From Ceratothoa steindachneri (taxonomy: Eukaryota; Arthropoda; Malacostraca; Isopoda; Cymothoidae): 64,000 bases of DNA. Location of the stretch: contig OZ018326.1 of NCBI GenBank assembly GCA_963969495.1, positions 149,821,806 through 149,885,805 of the forward strand, in the 5' to 3' direction. How positions within the stretch are numbered: the first letter of the stretch is position 1; each line of letters begins with the position of its first letter. Positions 11,258 through 23,640 of the stretch are shown piece after piece. The notes beneath the pieces were generated by a model. That model was given only the letters and a program-made list of their open reading frames with translations, was not told the DNA's origin and searched no databases. The position numbers were made by a program, and so were the translations under genes.

Positions 11258-12334
11258 CTGGCTTTGTATGAGAGTATTGACGTGAAGGACAATGCTAAAT
11301 TTTCTCTGTTTGTTCGAGGCTTCAGATCTAATTTTAAGGAAAGTGAGGAATTACCGTAATTTGCACTGATAAAAGGCACTATTATGCTAGGCAGATGATT
11401 TGAAAACTATGTTGACGTAATTTGATTAACTACCCGTGCATTTATCTCACCTGGGTGCTATCACAACAAATGATTCTCCAGTCATGCAGAATAAGGTTTG
11501 TGCATCCGCTCACCATTATCAGATAAAGAGGTTGCAAAGTGCCATGAAACAGCAAGCAAGCTGTATCAAACCACCAAATATCAAGGACGTCATGGCAACT
11601 TCTGTGAAGGCAATGAATGTAATTCTCGCTTGGGGACTGAATAACGCAAAGGTTATAGATGTCTGGCATAGTTTCGTGTAGAATATTGCAATCTAAAGTA
11701 CTTTTGCGAAGTTTGTTTGCTGATTCGTAGCAAGTTTATCAGCAGAGTGGTTAACAACAAAAAATAAATGGCACCCTTCTTTGACACCATAGGTCTTGGT
11801 GGGGCTAAGCATATTTTATGACCCACGCTCTATTGCCTCGCTCACCGTGATAATGACACCACAAATCAGTTCAACAAGCCTAACTTCCAGATTCAGGAGA
11901 AGGAAATTCTACTCTTAAACCTACAATCACTCATCTCTGTATTCAATTTTATGCTTCGCTTCTGCAAATCTCAGCGGGAGAAGAATAATCTTTCAACCTT
12001 GCTTTGTATTTAATCTTGCCCTAAAGACGTTTGCACTAGTGTCTATGTGATGGTCTTCTGTGACCTGCCCTCTACATTTGACAGCCATTTTTCTGAAATG
12101 ACGTTATCTGCCCATGTTTTCAATATTTTCTCTCTACATTTTTCGGTTGGGTCTGAAGAGGGCCAAAAAACTGCAAATAAATTTCACCGATCTCCAGAGA
12201 TTAGAAAATTTGAAATCCAAGCTCCTTGCTTGTTACATCCTCACGTATTAACCATTCCATAACCACATAACCCCGGCCAAGGCAGTAGTGAACATGGTTA
12301 GCTCCACGTACCCTTGGGACCTGTTGATTTTAAT
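11258..12334 (+). pseudogene. hAT transposase relic (GTF2IRD2/ZBED-like group), copy 1
   Basis: Motifs occur in family order across several frames. LALYESIDVKDNAKF corresponds to the 'DEST-D' region holding the first catalytic Asp, here Tyr. LGAITTNDSPVM is the 'TTDGAP' region. KQQASC...VKAMNVILAWGLNN is the 'HQEALC...VNFIRSRGLN' region. Then come the LNxLNxxLQ-like helix near 11,850, and FSLHFSVGSE and VVNMVSSTYPW from the C-terminal dimerisation part. Frameshifts and stops separate the pieces; at about 12,160 this copy is frameshifted where copy 2 stays open. The assignment rests on the order of motifs rather than on any one match. Confidence 0.7.
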
Positions 12335-12339
12335 TTAAA

Positions 12340-13520
12340 CATGCCAAGTTTAAGGAGCTGTTTGATGATGCAATCCTTCTGTTAACCTCTTCATTTCACC
12401 TATTACATTTCTTTCTGCTTGAAAATAAAATCAGTTGTCCTATTATTAATTAATAATGACTTTTTGTGTTCCTTTAGCTTGTATTTTCACTCTTTCCTGA
12501 TTGTGGTCCCTGGGCCCTCCAAAGTTTAGTTTTATGCCATCTGGCTGAAAATGTTGGTGAAATTGGGCTTAATGGGTCCGATGGCTTTCCTAAATTTATG
12601 TGAAGGTATTTTATTTTAATGGATTTACCATGTGGAGTTTACAACGAGCATCCTCCCATTTCCCTCTCAACAACTCCCTTCTCGTCGTCACATTTATGCT
12701 TCACCTAAATAGGAAGTTTTTTATCGTGACATAAACCATCTACAGTAAGCAGTTTTCGAGCGATCAGGAGGACGGTCATTGTAAGAAAGCGTGATTGCTG
12801 CAACCATTTGTTTTTCAGAGAGGATTAAACAGTAGACAATAAACTGGAAAGAGAGATGTGGGCTAGGTCCAGCCGTAATTGGTAAAAAAACTGGACATTG
12901 ATGAAGGAAATATGGAATAATACGCACATATTTTGAACTAAAAAAGCTTCTATCTTCCATACTATTTCTTGCCATGTTCTTTCTTGACGGGCAAAGGAAA
13001 TTTAAATTAAGAGTGGTCTAATACTTCTATGGAAGTGATCAGTTTTCAATTCAAATTTAATTTTTATGCCTATAAGATGTATAAGAGACGGTTGTAAGAG
13101 TTCACACAATATGAATTGCATCAGTCGATAACAAAAAATCGTTCTTTTTCGAAGGATTTTCTCCACTCTTCGTTGCAATCATTAATATCTTCACCAAATA
13201 AAAAGACATTGTCTGAGGATATGTGGAAACTCATTAAAAAGATATTCTGATCTTATATTCCGTAGGAAAGAGTGACAACTATTCTCAGCACTGTGTGCGT
13301 GGCAGAATCCAGTCCGATCGCTTTCCTACCCTGTTCAGCAGGAACCTTGCTCCACCGCATTATAAGCACTTTATAAAGTTGCTACAATATATTGACTTGA
13401 CTTTATCTTCAAAGTCACCTAAACTTTCTGTGGCCTGTTTTCGCTGAGCGAGATAATTCCCATTTTGCTTCTTGCTCAGATACCGACATATTTGGGTGTT
13501 TTAGTTCATTTAAATCTATT
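12340..13520. other. Duplicated non-coding stretch
   Basis: A minus-strand open frame (12,721-12,975, 84 aa) is retained at 60,081-60,335, but the two blocks are recent duplicates, so retention is not evidence of selection. No motif recognised. Confidence 0.4.
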
Positions 13521-13787
13521 TCCCTTAACAGAATTTCGCAACAAATTGATTATTTGATTCTGATTATTTCTTTCCGCAAAGGTGAATGTGAGATTCTTTC
13601 GACACCATCCGCCGTAAATGTTCACTGATAGTTAAATCAAAATTTGAAAGTAGCTCAATAAAACCTAAAAAAATCGCATTCTGTGGCGTAAATAATGTTA
13701 ATGAAGCTCGTTTGAAAGGCAATTGTTTTTCAGCTAAATAATGACTGATGCTCATTAAACGTGCGAAGACTTTACACCAATGCTCTC
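13521..13787 (-). pseudogene. hAT transposase relic (ZMYM1-like/DUF4371 group), copy 1
   Basis: Read on the minus strand: an HW-KVF-RLMSISHYLAEKQL start, then FLGFIELLSNFD, EHLRRMVSKESHIH, and after a stop an IQNQIINLLRNSV-like helix. This order is typical of the domain preceding the catalytic core in ZMYM1-like hAT proteins. Only about 90 codons remain, with a stop at about 13,564. It is on the opposite strand from the other hAT relic and belongs to a different hAT group. Copy 2 lies at 60,881-61,147. Confidence 0.7.
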
Positions 13788-13964
13788 ATTCTTTTTTTCA
13801 CTTTTGGAAAATGGTGAAAGTGTACTAGATAAACTGTCTAAAAGACAACATTTACAAGGTTTGAATATTGCTTCATCTCTATTGTGTCGAAATGTCCTCC
13901 ATCTAACTCATTCATAAAAAAACTCTCCCACACGCGGCATATTTAAAAAAAAGTAAATAAAGTA

Positions 13965-14411
13965 GCATAAAGGTTCAAATGACGATAGAATCAGCAGAAT
14001 AATTATGATGTTATTACCAAAACAAAATAATTCCCTTACTAAACCTAGGAGGAAGTGGCAAGTAGATTATTCGAAAGTGAATATAAAAGAATATAAAGGT
14101 TTCAACTTTGTCAAAATCTGAAGAATAGTTTTGATATTAGTGCCAAACCAAATTAACTCCCGAGCTAATATTGGAAAAACTCTCAAAATTATGTCATTCG
14201 AAGGAAAATGTAGAACAACAGAAAGGTTTCAAATTTCATTAGAATCAGCGAGATGGTTATGATGTTATTGCCAAAACAAAGTAATTCATTGTTAAACTTG
14301 GGAGGACCTTGGCAATTATATTACGCGGAAGAGAATTTAAAACAATATAAAGGTTTTAATTTTCATCAGTATCGGCCGAATAGTTATGATGTTATTGCAC
14401 AAACAAAATGA
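13965..14411 (+). repeat. 127-bp minisatellite array A
   Basis: About 3.5 imperfect tandem units of roughly 127 bases are present. Each contains a 'tatgatgttattgcc' block, an 'aaaataattccc' block, a 'cttgggagg...ggcaatta' block and a 'cattcgaaag...aacaa' block. The same unit forms the arrays at 51.1, 55.5 and 61.3 kb. Confidence 0.85.
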
Positions 14412-15424
14412 TTATGACCCTTCGCCACACAATTACCTGATATAATGCGTTGTCGACTACCAATAAATGAAGATACGCTCACAAAAGGTTTCTCTAGAAA
14501 CTTAATGACAACTATTTAATTTTCTTTAGGAAATGAAAGGAAACCCTTTTGAACAAACGGGACATTTTCTCTCAGAGGAGAATAACAGAGAATTTGGAAA
14601 GCCAAATGCTAGTAAATATGGAGAACTAGGAAGAATTGTATTTTAAAGTTCTGGGGGTTTTTTGGTTACAAAAGAGCAAAGAATAGAGTAGACGATGAAA
14701 TCTATCATGATTAAAATAGTGGTGCGAGAATTTGTAATATAAAGCATGAGAAACAATTAAATAAAGAGGTGGAAATGGTAATCAAAATGTAATGATGAAC
14801 CAGCCGTCCGATGATGTATTATTATGATGAACCCTGAAGTACGAGCATGGTAATCTATTCTTATCTTCTACATTGGTTATGGTTGGGTAACCTCTTTTTT
14901 AGCACCATTTGTTTGTCCATAGCATGTATGCGAGTGATGAGGAATAAAACTGCGAATATTTTAATTAATTTAGTGTTACACGTGTCAAGATTTACCATAC
15001 TTATTCGACAAGAATTCGAGTAATCCATAATGACGCACAAAGTAGTGAAATCTAAATTAATAATAATTAGTTCTGAATAAATATTATAAATATTATGTGT
15101 AAAAAAAACAAAAAAACAGATGCTCTAGAGTTTTTGAGGCTATTGAGTCGTCTATATATATTATTACTCCGTTAGTGGGAGAATAACAATTCAACCAAGG
15201 ACGAAGCTTTACAAGCAATTGATGGGGTAAATGAATGGTAGAAGTCTATTGGGGTTGGAAAATGGTATCGTTGTATTATGTAATGATGAGGTCATGAGAA
15301 TTTGAATTTACTGACACGAAAAGACCGAGAAATGATAGCAACAGAGAAGATTCATTTAGAGGACTGCAAATATTTTGGGTCTACTTGATAGAAGGAGTGG
15401 CAGTTTTAGGCCGGAATAAACCTA
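14412..15424. other. Duplicated non-coding stretch
   Basis: AT-rich sequence between the minisatellite and the Tc1 end. No gene or element end recognised. Confidence 0.45.
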
Positions 15425-16785
15425 CAGTAAGGGCTGAAAGTTTTCACACTGCTAATTTTTTAATATAAGAAAATGAATAGTAATTTAAGAATCAGACTTT
15501 GTTTTAGGATGTTTTTATTATGATTATCATGATTAACATGATTTTCAGGCCAATCCCATTATATTAATAAATACAGTAAATTGATATGCACACTCACTAA
15601 TTACACTAAGGTCACTTGATTTTCAGGTCTGCTTCTATTCCTTTTAGCATGATGGAGGCCGAATTTTGATGATATCTTGGCTGATATTATTTCATTTTTC
15701 CTCAGAAACATCCAAAACTGCTCACAATTAAATGGCCTCTGTTTATTAACTTCTAGTTTGAATATCTCAAGAAATTCTCTCTTCGGTTTAGATCTGGCGA
15801 ATTCCAAGCCCAAGTTTGCAAAGGTTAGATGTTATTTTCTATCAAGGACTTTTTACTGCTTTTACTATTCCAAAAATGTGCTCCATCATGCAGAAAAATA
15901 CAATTATCTTAACAAATTATTCCTGAACTGTGGCGAAAAGGTGCAACTAAAGAAGTTTTGGTACCATTTTGAGTTACTGGCCGCGTTCTTGGGTAAAATT
16001 GTTAGTGCTCCAGTTCCCTTAGACGAGAAGGAATCCAAGACACGGAGAATATCTTAAAGCTTCAGCATGGGAACAAAGGTGACTCGTAAAGGCAATTTCC
16101 TTTTCTTATGCTAACTAAGGATCATCCAAACGCTCCAAACAAAAGGGAGAGTAGTCAGTGAATATAAATTGTCGAAGTTTTCAGCTTTCCATTCTTTATA
16201 TTTCATACAAAGTTGGGTCTGCCTTTCCTAACCTGTTGAGACACAGCCTTGCCCTGAAGCGTTCACAACTGCTTCTTTGTAATCGTAACTTAGATTTGCA
16301 CTGGAAGCAACACAAACTTTTGATTCCTCCAGAGGACCTCTTTAAATGAGTGTAACCAGTCTTTGTAAATTCCTTAATGATCATCATGATTGTACCTCAT
16401 GCCATACCCTTATTAATTATCTCTGCATTTCAGGCTATTTTCTTGCAAAACAACATTGCTGGCACATTTTTTCTTTAGAAAGAAACATTTCTCGAATGTA
16501 AAAAAGGCAGAGATTTATTTTTACACAAAATATATAACAAAATAGGTTATAATTACCCATCAATGTTCCATGGACTGAGATTCACTTCCTACAAGAAGAG
16601 GACAACAACCTGACTTTGGTTGTAACGAAAGTTTGAACTGTTTTTCATTATTATTTGTGAAATACTGACTTTGTAATAAGCTTGCAATAATTCAAATATT
16701 AGAATAATTATTTCTAACTGGTAAATGTTAAAAAATAATGAACAAAACAAAATATATATTAGTTTCAAAACTTTGGGCATGACTG
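15425..16785 (-). mobile_element. Tc1-like transposon, copy 1
   Basis: The outer end on the minus strand reads TA then CAGTCATGCCCAAAGTTTTG (from 16,785), a typical Tc1-type terminal repeat. The opposite end at 15,423 reads TA then CAGTAAGGGCTGAAAGTTTT, an imperfect match. The interval of 1,361 bases is normal for the group, and the transposase relic lies between on the minus strand. TA dinucleotides flank both ends, as expected for Tc1/mariner insertion. Confidence 0.85.
15601..16440 (-). pseudogene. Tc1-like transposase, decayed
   Basis: On the minus strand the clearest parts are SSKGTGALTILPK (the strand after the first Asp), a WNSPDLN motif (usual SPDLNPIEN) carried in a shifted frame, and FKLEVNKQRPFNCEQF, the helix that follows the third acidic residue. 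An ORF of 70 codons (15,601-15,813) covers the C-terminus; the SPDLN part is out of frame with it. The N-terminal paired-type DNA-binding domain is not recognisable. The protein is non-functional. Confidence 0.75.
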
Positions 16786-16787
16786 TA

Positions 16788-18860
16788 CATTTAAATCGAA
16801 AAATTATTGTACACTTTTTATAATGAAACTAATTAAACGTTATGAATCACTGAATTTATTCTAACCTTATCGATAATTGGAAGTACGACGCGCGTTAGTA
16901 CATGTGATCATAGTTCCACTAAATCGAAGTTATTCAATCCTAAAAATGATGAAATCGACTAGAATTAAAGTTGGATCTCAATGTAGAATGTGCTATAAAT
17001 TTTTGGATTATCATGGGTTCCATTTCCACAACCTGATCATCGACCATTCATGGTTCAAACTAATTACTTTTTAGCTAAGATGGACTAATTATTTGTCTAA
17101 AATTTGCTTTTACTCGTGCGAGTTAACTATATATTTCTATTTTGCAAATGGATCTCTTTTTTTATCCAATTTACAGGGAAAAAATGGCCATTATTCCAAA
17201 CATTGTTTCAAGTCATTCTTTCACAATTTCAAAGGCATTCAATTGCATGAAATTGAGCCATTCATGTTCCGCATTTTATATGGTTTTCAAAGTAAAATAC
17301 ATTTTTTTATTTGATTGATGAAAACAGCGAGCAAATCGAAGGGCTTTTATATATTTCATTGAATGGATTTATAACAAAAACATAACAACACAATTCAAGA
17401 ACGCTTGAATGCAGGATACCAAAGATTTTCCTTTCCTTCAAAACATTGTATCGGCACTTTTTTTTTGCCTATGAGAAACTGATAATTCATTGATGCCTTT
17501 CTAAACGTTGAAGATGGATCAGAGTAAACGAATTGTATTAATATAAGATTTAGTTATTTTGCGCATATAAATTGATTATGGTAAGCAATTTATTTTTATA
17601 GCCTCACAATTAAATGTTTATGACTCAAATTTGGAGGGAATATTCAGCCTCATTCTACCGGCTTACAAATGTTTCATTTATGACTTGATTTAAGATCCAG
17701 TAAATAAATGAAAGATAAGTAAATAGGTATTTTTGATCTCTGAAAAAATCACAAATAAGTAATGCTACTTCTCCCTAAATAAGTAGTACTCTCCTGGGAA
17801 CGAAAAATCGAAGGTTATCAATAATTATAAACACATTAAATATTAAGCATTATTTTATAATTAGTTTGCTTCAATATGTTTGATTTATTGCATTACTGCC
17901 AAGAGTAACTTAAAGATGTTTATGATCTCTGTAAAGAAGATGACGCGAAAGTGAATATTATTGGCTTCATGATTGTATTCTGGGTGCTTCATAAGTGGGG
18001 GAGCGAGGAATATACAAGATATGCTACTGGGATGAAAAGACTCAAATATGGTGGAGATGATATATTATTCTGGATGCTAAAAAGTGCTGGTGATTGTGTT
18101 AGGAAATAGCTATGGTGATGGAGTTGGCAGGCATATGAAATTGAAAGTTTCTGTAAGGACAAGAAGCTCGTTGCGATATTAAAGTTGCCTAAGGATAAAT
18201 AGTAGTGATAAAAGGAAGAAGGTTGATAAAAAAGTGTTTTTTGTGGTATCGCACAAGTGTATGGAAGAATTCTGATTCAGTGTGTAAGAAGGTTAAATGA
18301 GGAATCAATATAGGATTGCCAAGGTTTGTTTAAGGTGGATAGATGTGGAAAGCTTATTTGCAAAAAGAGAGCTGATATAAAAAACAAGGGAGAAGAGGTG
18401 CAGCGTGGAGGCATGATTGGTCCTCGGAACTGGCGTAAGTAAATGATCTGGTAGAGAAGGAATAATTATTTCAAATTTCAAGATGGGGTGATGTGATAGA
18501 TAGCCGGCATTGTAGATTTTTTATACCCCAGTCACTGGTATGAGTGGAAAGGCAGGCTCCGTTGTTGTCATGAGCTGTAATTATATATTTTTATTGATTT
18601 TGGCAGATGTGAATTGAAATAATAGGATTGATTGATCTGCGTTTGATGATAAATTGTCATATTGTTTGGCAGTTTGGAACTGAAATTTGTATATACTCGG
18701 TACACAGTTTAACATTTTGTTCTTTTTATATATTTACCGGCAATATATATACATATATATCTCAATATTTAAATAATATATAGTCTCAACTTTTTGTTAA
18801 ACTTCTATAAAAAATATTTAAATACACTTGTTTTTATTGACCCTTATATTATGGCTGCTA

Positions 18861-18868
<8 letters not shown>
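16788..18868. other. AT-rich sequence without recognised gene
   Basis: Several 60-80 codon open frames lack any motif. No repeat shared with the rest of the window was seen. Confidence 0.5.

Positions 18869-18936
<68 letters not shown>
18869..18936 (+). repeat. (TA)n microsatellite
   Basis: About 34 uninterrupted TA repeats following a short GT run. It lies about 250 bases beyond the 3' side of the PLE relic. Confidence 0.97.
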
Positions 18937-18938
<2 letters not shown>

Positions 18939-19189
18939 AAAATAATGGTAAACCACAATATTTGAATCAAAATTTCGGCAAGATGTCATTTTCAACTAAT
19001 AATGAAGAAACTAGGCAAGGAGCACAGTATATATCTATAAGGTAAGACACATCTTAAACAAAATGAAACTGTTTTGAAACAATCTGGAAACAAACTCGAG
19101 TGAATCTGGTGTGAATGACAAGCTAAGCCAAATGAAATAGAACCGGAAACAATCTGAAGAGTTAGTAATCGTCGAGACGTATTACCTCT

Positions 19190-19915
19190 GGGACTTATAA
19201 ATACGATTGGCGATTCTATTCGATATATTTTTGTTAAATTTGAATTGCCCTTCAGATAAATTAAAATTATCAACTTTGTTGATGATGATGGATTCCGCAA
19301 TTCTCCTCTCAATATAATTGTTTGATTTATAAATGATATTTGCTTGGTTAAAGTCAATTCTAGGGTCGTGCTTTTACATGTACATAAAGAAATTTGAAGA
19401 GTTCTTACACTTTCTGATATCAGCGAAATGTTCTTTTATCCTCTTATTAAAGTGGCCTGACTCTCCCTGGTCTATGTTAATTTGTAATTATAGCATGGTA
19501 TAGTGTAAACTCCAGCATATAGATTGATTGGGCGCAGCCTAGTCAATGATTTTCGAATCGTATTAGAATATTTAAATGTAATATTTATGTTATTTCCCTT
19601 TGCATATGATTTTAGAGGAGCCAAGACTGAAGCATATGGGAAACTAATACATTTTTTAAAATCGTCCTTTCGTGGTGTGAAGGTTGCATAGAGGTTTTTC
19701 GTGCTTTGGAATGGCATCTATTTATGAGGTGAATTAAATATTTTAGTTCAATGAAATTGTAGATGAGGTGGTTAATTTCATCCTGAAGGAAGATTGGGTC
19801 GCACGTTCTATAGGCTCTGAGAAAGAGGGAAGAAATAACCTATATCTTAACGGATTTGTCATGTAGTGAGAAAAAATGTATGTAAGCATTTAAATTTGTA
19901 AGCTTTTCGTTCAGA
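19190..19915 (-). pseudogene. Penelope-like element: RT C-terminus and GIY-YIG endonuclease, decayed
   Basis: On the minus strand, from high to low coordinate: an RT-thumb region with LFLRAYRTCDPIF and EINHLIYNFIELKY (about 19,740-19,870); a linker with SFPYASVLAPL and INITFKYSNTIRKSL; then the endonuclease, GVYTIPC (the GIY-like strand), GESGHFNKRIKEH with the catalytic-helix arginine, and IIYKSNNYIERRIAESIII with the conserved Glu region. PLEs use this endonuclease to prime reverse transcription. Stops and frameshifts occur between the parts, and the catalytic RT core is absent, so the copy is 5' truncated and dead. Confidence 0.85.
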
Positions 19916-19920
19916 AATGT

Positions 19921-19954
19921 TAGAGAATTATTCTGGGAACAGAATAATTCTCTA
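19921..19954. repeat. Perfect 15-bp hairpin
   Basis: Arms TAGAGAATTATTCTG and CAGAATAATTCTCTA are separated by GGAA. It lies just beyond the 5' limit of the recognisable PLE coding sequence and 64 bases from the 3' end of the LINE. Confidence 0.9.
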
Positions 19955-20609
19955 CCGTTTCTAGACTTAAATATCCTCATTTTAACTATATACTCGTATA
20001 TATATTATTTTTTTTAGGGGTACGGCTCGCGGTTACTCCTCCCTTCTGCACCCCTCCCACGATCGGGCTGGCAAAGAAGAGGAGGAGGCCCGCGGCCAAC
20101 TTGCTCCTGGAGAAACTCCACACACTTCTGACTCTCAGTTCAAGTGAACCGATAGTAAATCACTTAATGGGAAGTCCGGAACAAGCTTGAGAAGAGGGTT
20201 TATAGCTGTGGGAGACGGAAAATTTTGAGTAAAAGAGGACAGATTGGTGAGGAGGCAGATTGAGCAACCTCGGTATTCAAAGGTGGAAAGGGTGTAATAC
20301 CCTTGCCGAGGGGCAAGGAGGACCTGCTGATTAACGTGGATTCCGAACCATCGCCTTTCATTTACTCATAATTCATCAATCTTACTTCCTTTCTGACATT
20401 TTTAGCACCTAAGTTCCTCATACAGAAGCGGGAGGACCGCCTAATCTCTGTTCCCTTATTCTTTTCATCTTTCATTCATGTGTTTATTGTAGCATTCATG
20501 CTGTTTTGAGTTATCTTAGCTCTGAGCTTTGTTTATGTATTGTTATGTTACTTGCTTTTCCTTTCCTTACTTTTTCAATTTAGTTTCACTTTGTTCCCTT
20601 GTTTTATTA

Positions 20610-20808
20610 TTAACTTTCACTTCACTATCATTTTTGTTAACCTTTTAATACTATAGTTCACTTATAACACTTTTAGTTTACTATGTTTGTTTTATTTCTG
20701 TTTTACCGTTAACTTTCACTTCACTATCATTTTTGTTAAACTTTTTAATATAGTTCACTTATTACACTTTTAGTTCATTTTGTTCGCATTATTTCTGTTT
20801 ATACTTTT
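20610..20808 (-). repeat. Tandem duplication, about 99-bp unit, in LINE 3'UTR
   Basis: 'taactttcacttcactatca' recurs at 20,610 and 20,710, and the sequence between repeats with a few changes. Two copies. Confidence 0.85.
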
Positions 20809-21001
20809 GATCTGTGTTCTCTTCTTAGTCGGTTGCTCCTTTCTATTTAAGTTGTTTAAATTCGGTTGTCTTATTAGGGCATCAATCTATTGGCTTGGTT
20901 GGTTATTTCTTTGGTTGGGTTTGTATATAGTCGGATAAATATCTTTATCGTTATGCTTGTTCTAATTAAGTAAACACGAGTACCTCCTCGATTCCCAGCT
21001 G

Positions 21002-23640
21002 TTATCCGCCGCTGGGAAATCGAGTGTTAAAGGGGACTCCAGCTCTGGTGTTCGTATGCTTTGCAAATATAGGAGGTAGATCCTCTATCTTCCTCCATAT
21101 TTTATCCGCTCTGTTCCTGAAGTTGATGTTGAGCGTTTCTAATCCTGATTCTTGGTGTAGATCCTGTAGTCTTTTCCTCTCTCTCCTACGTGTATTAGTA
21201 ATTAGGTAGAGAGCTTTATTTTGTATTCTCTGGAGTTCCAATTTTTTGGAACTCCAGAGAATACAATCTAACGCGCTTAGATTGTACAGTAGGTTAAGCA
21301 TCGGAATCGCCTTGTTATTCCTGTCCGTTATATGTTGTTTGTATGCTCTTTTTGTTATTCTGAGTCCTAACACTTTGCCCTTACTATGATATCTGTAGTT
21401 CTGAACTTCAACTAAAATTTCCGCTGTTTTGTTCCTGGAGATTGGGATTATTGTAAATTTCCTCCTGTTCGTCCTTATCTTCCAACCTCTTTCGTAGTTG
21501 TTGATGTTTTTGATTTCTAAAGCTGTTGTCCTTGTTACGTTCCTGTAAGGAGTGACGAAGAGTTGGCTTATGTCGTCCGCGAACTGTATGTTTAGGCAAC
21601 CAGGCATTATTGGTGGTGGCAGGTCTGCTATGTATATTGAATACAGCGTGGGGCTGAGACAGCGGCCCTGCGTCCGTCCAGCTTCCAATTCGAATTCTGG
21701 TTGTGATTAACCATTGATCATAACATATGCTCTTATGTCTAGGACATAATCGCAGAGAGTTCTCTCCAGATTGCTATTCATCTGAAGATTTAAGATTTTA
21801 TATTGCATTCCTCTGACCTAGACTTTGTCGAATGGTTTTTCTACATCTCTCAGGACCATATCGATGTAGTTATTTTGTACTTTGGCATTTGCTATTTTCT
21901 CTGTTATTAGGCCAAGTGCCATTGTGGTGTCTGTGCCTCTTCTGAATCCGAACTGATAATCATTATAAAGGTGATTTTCTTCAAGATATTCTTTTAGTCT
22001 TCTGTTAATGATTTTCTCGAAGAGTTTGCCCATGAAGCTCAATTGCGACATTGGCCGGTAACTGCTGGGGGAAGTTTGGTGGTTTTCCTGGCTTTGGGAT
22101 GAATACCATTTCCTCTAGTTTATAGCTAACAGGGAAGTAACCGGTGTTTAAGCACGCATTAAAAATATTTTCTAATGTTCTGATGATTATGTTAGGTGCC
22201 TTGGTAAGATTAATTCTGGTTATTCCTGAGGGGCCTGGCGCTTTGTGCTTAAATGATTGTATTACGCTTTTGATCTCTTTCGTTGTTATGTAGGCCCCTG
22301 TGCCCAGAATTTCCTCTCTTTCTCGCTCTATACTTGGTGGTGGAGTGATCTTGTTTATGTATTCTCGCAAGACTGTGTGGACCATTTCGTCTATCTCTGG
22401 ATTGAAGTCTTCGTCCTCCTCTGGTGTTATGGAGAACACTGATTTTCAGTGATTACGAAAAAGTTCATTTGTATTCCTCTCTTCTTGGATCTTTTCTCCC
22501 CGTTCATTCTTAATTGTTATCTTTACTTTCGGTAGTCTGCCTTTGAGTATATTAATTAGTCTCCAGTTCACCTTTGGTTTTCTTTCTTCGTATATTTTCT
22601 CTATTAGGCTATCCCATATGTGGCTTTGCTGTTCTTCTATCAGATGCCTCAGTTCTTCTCTCCATCTTCTGATTTCTTCGTATTGCTCTCTATTTGGTCC
22701 ATGAAGAATTGTTTGGTCTAGTATTCCTCTTAGTTGCCTATTCTTTCTCTTCATTTCCTCTGTCCATCGAGGATATGGAAAAGTACGGTACCTTGTCTTT
22801 GGTATATATCTCTCGTCCGCCTTAATGATCGTTCTTGTTAATCTTGAGTTCTCATCATCAATATTTTACAGGTTGGCGTCAGTAAGATCCTTAGGGACGA
22901 AGTTACTAAGATCTTGTGTGTAATCTGCCCAGCTTGCTATCTTTCAATCCTTCATCGCCGGTACCGGTACCTGTATTGGGTATTGATTACTGAGCAAATG
23001 TATTTCAAAATGGTCGCTACATGCAAAGGTAACTGGTTGCATGTGGATGTTGTATGGCATATTGAAGCTACTTAGCACGACATCTGGTTTTGTAGCTGCA
23101 TTGCCTGTGGGATATGTTTGAAAGTCTGGCCCTATTCTCTTGAAAAATTTTCTTACCAACATCGTTTCTAAGTTGGTTCCTCTGTTGTTTCTGGAGCGGT
23201 ATCCATTTGCAATGCACCTGGCATTGAGGTCTTCCATAACGATGGTTGGGAAACCTGTGCCAAATATTTTAAATAGGTTGGACAGGGGAAGATAATTTTA
23301 TCTTGGTGCTTGGTATCCCGTGGCTAATATTATTGGCGTTAATTCCGTTTCAATTTTAACGGCCAAGTATGCCTCATCCAAATTATTAACTTATTTGAAT
23401 TTCAGCCCTCATCTTATTGCTATGGCCGCCCCGGCATGACGTTCGCCTGAAGGGTTCGCATTTATGACGGTGTAATCGAACATCTCCATTTTTTTCCTGG
23501 ATTCACTCCGTGTTCTGATATTAATATTATGTCTGGATCGATCTCTCTGAAGTTATTTCCTTCCTAATGTAAATGTTTTCCGATCCATCCTTAAGTGTGG
23601 ATTTGCAGAATGTTGAGCTTTCTTCTCCTTTCTGGTTCCA
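21002..23640 (-). pseudogene. LINE ORF2: endonuclease and reverse transcriptase, decayed
   Basis: On the minus strand the apurinic-type endonuclease runs first: PDIILISEHGV, AGAAIAIR, an EDLNAR motif where GDFNA is usual, PTGNAATKPDVVLSS, and SDHFEI at about 23,010. A linker follows, then the RT: HKAPGPSGIT, FIPKPGKPP, FGFRRGTDTTMAL, a DVEKPFDKV motif, QGRCLSPTLYSIYIADL and the catalytic QFADD (about 21,570). After it comes a C-terminal region with LQRIQNKALYLITNTRR. The reading frame changes several times (about 22,940, 22,440, 22,030, 21,820, 21,690), so this copy is inactive. The usual catalytic Y/FADD aspartates are present. Confidence 0.92.
21221..21266. repeat. Perfect 21-bp inverted repeat inside ORF2
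   Basis: Arms 21,221-21,241 and 21,246-21,266 are exact reverse complements separated by TTTT. It lies in the C-terminal part of the LINE ORF2 and encodes the residues around LWSSKKLELQRIQNKA. Confidence 0.95.

Larger units (their letters stand above)
10970..16641 (+). repeat. 5.67-kb segmental duplication, copy 1
   Basis: From 'tgtgtaccag' onward this block aligns with 58,328-64,000 in the same orientation at an offset of about 47,360. There are a few substitutions per hundred bases at most and rare small indels. It contains a hAT relic, a second hAT relic, a 127-bp minisatellite and most of a Tc1 element. The right end of the duplication is unknown because the partner runs off the window. 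The left edge abuts the piggyBac fragment in this copy only. Confidence 0.95.

Noticed and set aside
12721..12975. 84-codon minus-strand frame kept in both copies of the duplicated block (also 60,081-60,335)
   Set aside because: The blocks are recent duplicates with little divergence overall, so an open frame surviving in both is not evidence of selection, and no domain is visible.
18794..19045. Tyr-Ile repeat protein across the (TA)n tract, and a similar one at 27,225-27,410
   Set aside because: Both are translations of TA microsatellites, not genes.
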